NCBI RefSeq assembly: GCF_014284175.1
Contig: NZ_JACOGA010000010.1
Coordinates: forward strand, 1 to 64,000
Source: Affinundibacterium flavidum
Lineage (GTDB): Bacteria > Pseudomonadota > Gammaproteobacteria > Burkholderiales > Burkholderiaceae_D
Direction of reading: 5' to 3'
Length of the DNA stretch: 64,000 nucleotides
Made by a program: the position numbers and the translations under genes. The notes below the pieces were generated by a model, which was not told the DNA's origin, did not search any database, and saw only the letters and a list, made by a program, of their open reading frames with translations. Below are positions 58,582 to 64,000 of this stretch, in pieces; positions within the stretch are counted from its first letter, which is position 1, and each line of letters begins with the position of its first letter.

Positions 58582-59835
58582 ATGTCTGAAACACTACAAG
58601 CAATTGCACTTTACGACGACCGGCCGTTTTTTGAAACGGCGTTGCGTCATGGATTGCGCTTTGCCATCATTACGCGCGCTAAAATTGAAGCGATAGAAGC
58701 CGAAGCGCCCAAGGGATTGGTGCAAATCGCCGATACTTTTGGCAGTAAATACTTGCGCCCTGAGATAGAAACGGCACGCAAGCGTATCGTGAATCTCGCG
58801 AGTTTGTACTTGCTAGAAACGTCTCAGGGAGATTTAGATATCGCTGCGAAATTAATTCGCGATAACACCTTTTTGACGCTGTCTCGTGGCGGCTCTGGTT
58901 TGCTCAAGGCGCTCCATGCACTACCTGAATATGCCTTGTTAGGGCGCGAGCAAAAAACGCCGATAGAAGAGTTTCTTGAGGTTTGGTCTTTGAAAGAAAA
59001 GCCGCAAGAGTATAGAAATTTATTAGCACATAGAAAAAATAATGCCTTAGAAATTGAGGCTGGTTTGTGGTTTGGTCGTGGCATGGATTTGACGCAGACC
59101 GAATTGCAAGAAGAAGATGTTGAGGCAAATGCTGTTGTCCGCACGGCGATCTTAAAGCGCTTGATGGATGAAGGTGATGCGCCGATAGAAAATCAAATTG
59201 AATTTGCGATGATCATCGAAGCATTTCGCACACAAGCAAAATCTAAAACCAAGGGTAAAAAGAGTGCGATTTTTGACGTTGAAAAAGCACAGGCTTTGAT
59301 CGTTGCAGACGATATTCCAGAGAAATTTCATGAGCTGAGTTTGCAAATTCTTGATGAGATTTTGAAACGTGATTTGCCATTGATTGTAGATGCAAAAAAT
59401 TCTTTAGATCGCTTAGTCTTTGAACTCAAAGAGCGCTATTTTATTTGTGCGCACGAAATTGAAGATACTTCAGATTATGATGCTTTGGTGTCGAAAGAGT
59501 GGTCTAAACTTACCAAAGGTAAGACAGATATCGATTCTTTATTGACTTTGTTTCTATGCATCGCAATGGATGTACCTGCTAAGACTAGTTTGCCTGAAAA
59601 AACAGCAAAGTCTATTGTGAAAAAAATTCGTGAGCAGGGCTTGGATAGCCAGAAAACGATAGCATGGATTAAGACAACTGCCCCGCATGAAAAGCAAGAA
59701 GGTTTGCTGGAAGATTGGCAAGAGTTTGCGGAGGAAGCGCAAACCTATTTGCTTGATGATTGGGATACGAATTACAGCGGCGCTTTGCGATTCTTGCAGG
59801 AAAACTGCCACATAGAAAAAGCGATGAAAAAGTAA
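58582..59835 (+). CDS. unrecognised 417-residue helical protein
   Basis: The last gene of the J-domain cluster. It is predicted soluble and mostly helical. No motif is recognised. Residues 1-60 include YDDRPFFETALRHGLRFAI, and the middle has a Lys-rich linker (TQAKSKTKGKKSA). It starts 14 nt after the preceding gene. The cluster shape (J protein, two acidic-tail proteins, large helical protein) suggests one chaperone-linked complex, which is inference. Confidence 0.68.
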   Translation: MSETLQAIALYDDRPFFETALRHGLRFAIITRAKIEAIEAEAPKGLVQIADTFGSKYLRPEIETARKRIVNLASLYLLETSQGDLDIAAKLIRDNTFLTLSRGGSGLLKALHALPEYALLGREQKTPIEEFLEVWSLKEKPQEYRNLLAHRKNNALEIEAGLWFGRGMDLTQTELQEEDVEANAVVRTAILKRLMDEGDAPIENQIEFAMIIEAFRTQAKSKTKGKKSAIFDVEKAQALIVADDIPEKFHELSLQILDEILKRDLPLIVDAKNSLDRLVFELKERYFICAHEIEDTSDYDALVSKEWSKLTKGKTDIDSLLTLFLCIAMDVPAKTSLPEKTAKSIVKKIREQGLDSQKTIAWIKTTAPHEKQEGLLEDWQEFAEEAQTYLLDDWDTNYSGALRFLQENCHIEKAMKK

Positions 59836-59866
59836 GCTGTTGTGGTAGTGAAAAACGCATAAAAAA

Positions 59867-59899
59867 ACTGCTGCCAACATCATGTATGTTGGCAGCAGT
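59867..59899. terminator. terminator between the cluster and the M36-like protease
   Basis: A 14-bp perfect stem (actgctgccaacat / atgttggcagcagt) with a 5-nt loop. A seven-A run on the left gives a T-run on the minus strand, so it mainly terminates the protease gene. Confidence 0.88.
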
Positions 59900-59900
59900 A

Positions 59901-59940
59901 TTAATCACAACAAATCACAATAAATCACAACGAATCAATA
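59901..59940. repeat. 4 x 10-bp tandem array
   Basis: ttaatcacaa, caaatcacaa, taaatcacaa and cgaatcaata lie between the protease stop (59949, minus strand) and the terminator. Confidence 0.85.
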
Positions 59941-59948
59941 TACTAAAC

Positions 59949-62087
59949 TTACCAAGCAGCTTGCAAAGTGTATTTGCCATTGGTTGCGCCAGTTCCGCCA
60001 GCATAGTAGATCACTTTTGCATAAACAACTTTTGCAGTAGTGCCCGTGTTGGCATTGCTAATCGTATCAGTCGCCCCTGTGCCATTGGTGCTAGAAGTGA
60101 TTTTTGTACCGGTGCTGCTATACAGTTCCAAATCGTAGTCTGAAGTTGCATTCGGTTTCATTGTCAGTGTTAATGTTTTTCCAGCTGGAATGCTGACTTT
60201 GAAATAATCCACATCTGTTTTTGCACTCATCGTGGCATTGACCAAGGTATTCGCTGTTGCGATATTATTGGCTGTTGCTGTGGTGTTGTTGCTTTCCGTT
60301 TCGCTGATCGTCGTGCCAGGTGGAACGGATGTTGAAAGGATATTTTGTGCTTCAAACTTTGCTTTGAAAGTGTTCGCGTAAGTAGGATCTGATGGGAACA
60401 AACTAGTCGCGGCATTCACAATCGCAGTAGCCATAGCTGGCATCTTAATGTTGGAGCCTAAGCCGAAATGCGCTTCCAAAATAATTTTATCGACGTTATC
60501 TCTAGGTTTACCCGCGGCGACCAATGAAACAAGTGATTGGAACAGTGGTGTAGACCACAATTCATCTGATTGGAATGTCGCGCTACCTTCAGTAACTGAT
60601 TGATGTGCACCGTAGGTTTTGCTGCTATTGTATTTTGCGTCGGTGCGATTGAGCATACGTCCACCCCAGCATGCGCCATGACCATCCCAGCTAAATGCCC
60701 ATTCTGGATGATAAGTTTTTCCATTTGGTGTGCTGTATGAGTAAGACGCAGCCCAGTAATCGCCGAAACCTTCGCCCATGCCACCGGTATCGCCGCCACT
60801 CCAGCCAGAGTTGATATTGGCTTGAATGCCGTGACCATATTCATGCAAGATCACATCCGCGTCTTCAGAATCGTTCACACAGCCGTGGCCAAAAGCCAAA
60901 TAGTCATTGGAGCCACCGCTGTAGTGGGAATTGTCGTCGCCGTTCACGCCATCCGTATCAACATTCAACGGACGATTGATGATGGATTTTGTTCCAGTGA
61001 ATCCTAAAGTCTGAATGTAGCGTTGATTTTGATCGATATGGAAGTAAACATTGGTATCGTCAAAAGCATTGTTGCCACGCTTTGCTGTCCATACACCGTT
61101 GGCGGTTGTGCTTGGCGCGGTGTTTGGTGCTTCAATATTTTTAATGTTGATGTAAGGGCCGGATAAGCTGTATACGCCGCCACTAACCGTTAAATCACGT
61201 AAAGTTTTTGTGCTGTAAGCAGCATCAAATGCGCTGGCGGCCGAGGTATCAGTCAATGCATCAGTATTGAGTACGGTACGTGGATCAGGATCAAATACCA
61301 GGCCAGAACCATTGATGCCTGAGGCGACAGTAGTAACTGTATTGGCAGCGCCAGTTGTACTAGATGGTGCAATTCCTTTTGCGCCTAATTCTTGCAATGC
61401 CTGCTGTAGGTTAATGCTTTGACCTACAAGTAAGCTTCGGCTAGCTAATTGGCGGTCAGAGTTTTTGCCAACGCGCGGTAATGATGTTGAATATGAATCC
61501 AATAGCTCGCCGTTATGAGCGTTAATATATTGTACGAAGCCACCGGTTGGCATTTGTGCAGCGATATTGACTTTATGTGCTAATTGCACACCATCTTTTG
61601 TAGGAACCCAGACCATTTGATTGGAAGGATTTGCAACCAGCGGATGTTGAACTTTCATATTGCCCCAAGCTTTGTTTAAAGCTTCATTAGGGGACATTTT
61701 TTTCTGTACAAATAATTGATTGATTGCATTTGCCTCCATTTTTTCGGAGATGTGCTTGGTTTCATTGAAGATTTTCAGTAACTCGCCATTTTTACTAATG
61801 GAAACAATGATCTCCGCGCGGTCAACTGGCAGACCACGCAGCATTTGTTGATAGTAGTAGTGCTTGCCAAGCAAGGAGTCTTGAACCTTGGTTAAAACGA
61901 GATTGTTCAGGTTGGCGGGCAGGCCGTATTCTTCGGCATTTTGACGCAGTACTTCAGTCGCTGATGCGACCTTTAAACCGTTAAAGAATGTGATGTTATC
62001 TTTTGTTACTTTGTCCGCGGCATAGGCGCCTTGAGCAAATGTTAAGGCCAGAAGTGAGGCTAAGATGTTGCGTGCTGGATGCTGCAT
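59949..62087 (-). CDS. secreted M36-like (fungalysin) metalloprotease with PPC domain
   Basis: A 712-residue exported protease. Signal peptide (ILASLLALTFAQGAYA), a PepSY/FTP-like propeptide (about 30-200), and a zinc peptidase domain with HEYGHG (HExxH) in DVILHEYGHGIQANI and the third ligand Glu in GMGEGFGDYWAASYSY. The C-terminal 110 residues (ETESNNTTATANNIATAN, DVDYFKVSIPAGKTLTL) are a pre-peptidase C-terminal beta-sandwich. It probably degrades extracellular protein. The ATG has GGGAGAC upstream. Confidence 0.9.
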   Translation of the reverse strand: MQHPARNILASLLALTFAQGAYAADKVTKDNITFFNGLKVASATEVLRQNAEEYGLPANLNNLVLTKVQDSLLGKHYYYQQMLRGLPVDRAEIIVSISKNGELLKIFNETKHISEKMEANAINQLFVQKKMSPNEALNKAWGNMKVQHPLVANPSNQMVWVPTKDGVQLAHKVNIAAQMPTGGFVQYINAHNGELLDSYSTSLPRVGKNSDRQLASRSLLVGQSINLQQALQELGAKGIAPSSTTGAANTVTTVASGINGSGLVFDPDPRTVLNTDALTDTSAASAFDAAYSTKTLRDLTVSGGVYSLSGPYINIKNIEAPNTAPSTTANGVWTAKRGNNAFDDTNVYFHIDQNQRYIQTLGFTGTKSIINRPLNVDTDGVNGDDNSHYSGGSNDYLAFGHGCVNDSEDADVILHEYGHGIQANINSGWSGGDTGGMGEGFGDYWAASYSYSTPNGKTYHPEWAFSWDGHGACWGGRMLNRTDAKYNSSKTYGAHQSVTEGSATFQSDELWSTPLFQSLVSLVAAGKPRDNVDKIILEAHFGLGSNIKMPAMATAIVNAATSLFPSDPTYANTFKAKFEAQNILSTSVPPGTTISETESNNTTATANNIATANTLVNATMSAKTDVDYFKVSIPAGKTLTLTMKPNATSDYDLELYSSTGTKITSSTNGTGATDTISNANTGTTAKVVYAKVIYYAGGTGATNGKYTLQAAW

Positions 62088-62481
62088 TGTTTTGTCTCCC
62101 TAAGAATAGTTATGTTGCTTTCTGATGCGCTTCCGCAGGCTCTTTGTGGCCTTGTATTTCGGATAACGCTTAAGAAGTATAGTTGCATTTTTTGTCTGAA
62201 AATAGACGTCAAAAGTCGCTATAAACAACACTCGATAATACAAATTGACGAAACTTTTGTTCAATATGATGAAATTAATTTTTCAAAAGAAATGTTTGGA
62301 GGAGATTTCATTTTGATATTTTGATCTGAAAGGAGTTCTGATGTTTGACCGATGGAGTTGAACACTTTGAGGTCTATATCGAAAAGTGTGGAGGCGAGAG
62401 GTGGGAAATGCTTGGCAGAGTTGAATAAGAGAATATGCATCTTCTCTTATTCATTCTTGAAATCTTTTTCGGAAATTTTAA
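62088..62481. other. intergenic stretch without gene
   Basis: No gene, strong terminator or palindrome was recognised between the protease promoter side and the methylase gene end. Short plus-strand ORFs lack good starts. Confidence 0.4.
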
Positions 62482-63231
62482 CTATGCCAGAAATAGAAAA
62501 ACAGTCGGTTTTTTGTGAAAATCTGGCCCGGCATTGGATAAGATTTTTTTCTTCCATTCCGCCGCTGTTTTGGTCTGTATCGACTCAGTCTCTAACGTGA
62601 GGTCGGTCGCAACGCAGATTAGTGTGTGCGGAGTGCATGTGCTAGCGAGAGCTTCAAGCATGGCAGTATTGCGGTAGGGTGTTTCTATCAAGAGTTGCGT
62701 TTGTTTTTCTTTGCGAGATCGGTCTTCCAGTTCTTTCACGCGTTTGGCGCGCGCAGCGGCATCGGTCGGTAAATAGCCGTGAAAAGCAAAACTTTGCCCA
62801 TTTAATCCGCTGCCCATTAATGCGAGTAGTAAAGACGAAGGGCCAACCAAAGGGCGTACCTTAATATGGTGCTGATGCGCCAGGCGTACCAAATTAGCAC
62901 CAGGATCCGCCACTGCAGGTACCCCCGCTTCTGAAATCAATCCAACATCGTTTCCATCAAGTAGTGGTTGAAGCAAAGCCTGAAGAGCGTCATTCGGCGT
63001 ATTGACGTTTAATTCTGCAATCTGCAATTCTTGCATAGGTTTTGCAAGAGGATGATATTGACCGAGTAGTTTTAAGTATGCACGAGTGGTCTTCGCATTT
63101 TCAGCAACAAAGTGATGCAATTGGGCGCTCATCGCTTGTACGGTCTCTGGGATAATATGTGTCAATACATTTGTTTGTGTCGTATCTGATTGTCCCAAAG
63201 TGTTTGGAATTAGATAGAGAGTTCCGCTCAT
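62482..63231 (-). CDS. tetrapyrrole-methylase-family SAM methyltransferase (RsmI-like paralogue)
   Basis: A 249-residue protein of the RsmI/CobA fold. TLYLIPNTLGQ replaces the RsmI start VATPIGNLGD. SEAGVPAVADPGANLVRLAH and VGPSSLLLALMGSG, FAFHGYLP are conserved SAM-site segments. It is a paralogue of the 16S rRNA C1402 methyltransferase, and its own target is uncertain. It lies 54 nt after the maf-like gene in the same direction. Confidence 0.85.
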   Translation of the reverse strand: MSGTLYLIPNTLGQSDTTQTNVLTHIIPETVQAMSAQLHHFVAENAKTTRAYLKLLGQYHPLAKPMQELQIAELNVNTPNDALQALLQPLLDGNDVGLISEAGVPAVADPGANLVRLAHQHHIKVRPLVGPSSLLLALMGSGLNGQSFAFHGYLPTDAAARAKRVKELEDRSRKEKQTQLLIETPYRNTAMLEALASTCTPHTLICVATDLTLETESIQTKTAAEWKKKILSNAGPDFHKKPTVFLFLA

Positions 63232-63285
63232 AAAAATATCCTGAATTTTGATTTGTTTTAGTTGGAATTTGAAATTGCACTGAAT

Positions 63286-63906
63286 CTAGGCAAAAAATTT
63301 GACACCGAGATTGCGAAGCATGGTGGTCAAGGCAATCAGAGGCAAGCCCGTGAGTGCAGTTGGATCATCATTTTCTATTGATTCCAGGAGCGCAATTCCC
63401 AAGCCTTCATTTTTTGCACTGCCGGCGCAATCATAGGGTTTTTCTATGTGCAGGTAAGCATCGAGTTCTATGTCACTGAGGTCGCGAAAGCGCACAATGG
63501 TTTGGCAGTTTTGCAATTGCGTAGCGTAATTTTGGGTCTGTGGCAGCTTACTGATCACACACAGAGCGGTATGAAAAATGACGGTCTTTCCGCGCATGGC
63601 TTGCAGTTGTTGTAAAGCGCGGACGTGATTGCCCGGCTTTCCTATTTGCATTCCCTCTAAAGTGGCAACTTGATCTGAACCAATGATGATCGCTTCGGGA
63701 TATTGCAAGGCGATTTCTTCCGCTTTCTCCTGTGCTAGTCGCATTGCTGTTTGGTCGGGACTTTCCATAGCCTTTGGGTTTTCATCGATTTCGGGGCTGA
63801 TAGTAATGAATGGCAAGCAAAGGCGAGCTAGTAGCTCTTTGCGGTAGGCGGAGCTTGAAGCAAGTATGATCTGTTGATGAGGATTATTTGCTAAATTTTT
63901 AAGCAT
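63286..63906 (-). CDS. Maf-like nucleotide pyrophosphatase, YceF type
   Basis: A 206-residue house-cleaning enzyme that hydrolyses modified NTPs. The motif ILASSSAYRKELLARL and IIGSDQVATLEG (with the YceF-type GSDQ instead of ADT) suggest the 7-methyl-GTP pyrophosphatase subgroup. FRDLSDIELDAYLHIEKPYD and AGSAKNEGLGI follow. I chose the ATG at 63906 because AGAAG lies about 6 nt upstream. Confidence 0.9.
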   Translation of the reverse strand: MLKNLANNPHQQIILASSSAYRKELLARLCLPFITISPEIDENPKAMESPDQTAMRLAQEKAEEIALQYPEAIIIGSDQVATLEGMQIGKPGNHVRALQQLQAMRGKTVIFHTALCVISKLPQTQNYATQLQNCQTIVRFRDLSDIELDAYLHIEKPYDCAGSAKNEGLGIALLESIENDDPTALTGLPLIALTTMLRNLGVKFFA

Positions 63907-63936
63907 TGAGAACTTCTTTTGGTATGAAACAATCAA

Positions 63937-64000
63937 TTTTTTACGAAACTTGAAGGAGATTTTTACTTTCCTCTGTGCCTAAATGCGCTAAGGCTTTGAC
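63937..64000. other. right edge, probably promoter of a divergent gene
   Basis: No gene start is visible. In related genomes a yceD-rpmF-plsX operon often lies here; this cannot be confirmed from the window. Confidence 0.3.

Noticed and set aside
59760..60143. Plus-strand ORF of 127 codons at the end of the J-domain cluster
   Set aside because: It overlaps the end of the 417-residue gene, the terminator and the protease tail in a different frame.

Overview
The window looks like a chromosomal stretch of a betaproteobacterium of the order Burkholderiales, probably near Oxalobacteraceae (Undibacterium/Herminiimonas-like). The basis is the mix of families: a FimV-like protein, a very long RpoD, a PurL of about 1333 residues, SlyD, DUF3079 and a nitronate monooxygenase-like enzyme. 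The base composition is moderately AT-rich for that group. The genus is an inference; no 16S rRNA gene is present.

Region 1 (1-32.4 kb) is ordinary chromosome. It holds an amino-acid decarboxylase, RarD-like permease, MtfA-like peptidase, MutS, RhlE-type helicase, SuhB, TrmJ, FimV-like protein, PurL, an EAL-CBS-GGDEF protein, tRNA-Ser(CGA), a small HTH-like protein, a NadR-like ATPase, tRNA-Pro(GGG), an M14 carboxypeptidase with a CYTH protein, an omega-aminotransferase, a membrane diguanylate cyclase, a MarR-HPP/CBS operon, a Yip1-like protein, DUF3079 and DusA.

Region 2 (32.4-44.25 kb) is accessory. A compact element of nested inverted repeats (32411-32676) precedes tRNA-His. The 3' part of that tRNA is repeated exactly (51 bp) 11.3 kb downstream, so 32812-44207 is an integrated element with clear ends. 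At its right end are a tyrosine integrase, brnT-brnA, a HicB-like protein and a relic of a second brnA. Next is a tightly coupled leftward operon with an AlpA/excisionase-like protein, a 38-residue ORF, an O-like replication protein split at a pentanucleotide repeat, and a DnaB-like helicase. The left end carries cargo: a Sir2 deacetylase-family gene broken by one extra G, a small ORF, and a UvrD-like helicase with a C-terminal DUF5710-like domain. I see no capsid, tail or conjugation genes. The layout suggests a phage-satellite-like element with possible defence cargo, which is inference.

Region 3 (44.25-64 kb) is chromosome again: a DUF3472-like lipoprotein, ChaN-like protein, OmpA-family protein, a PnuC-NadR pair, RpoD, SerS, a nitronate monooxygenase-like protein, SlyD, a four-gene cluster of a J-domain protein plus three unrecognised proteins, an M36-like metalloprotease, a tetrapyrrole-methylase-family protein and a Maf/YceF protein.

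Two patterns run across gene borders. At least six genes have a 10-13 bp tandem array lying between the stop codon and a hairpin. The replication operon of the island contains a (GGAAA)n tract whose unit number decides whether one or two proteins are made. No CRISPR array, rRNA operon or complete insertion sequence was seen.
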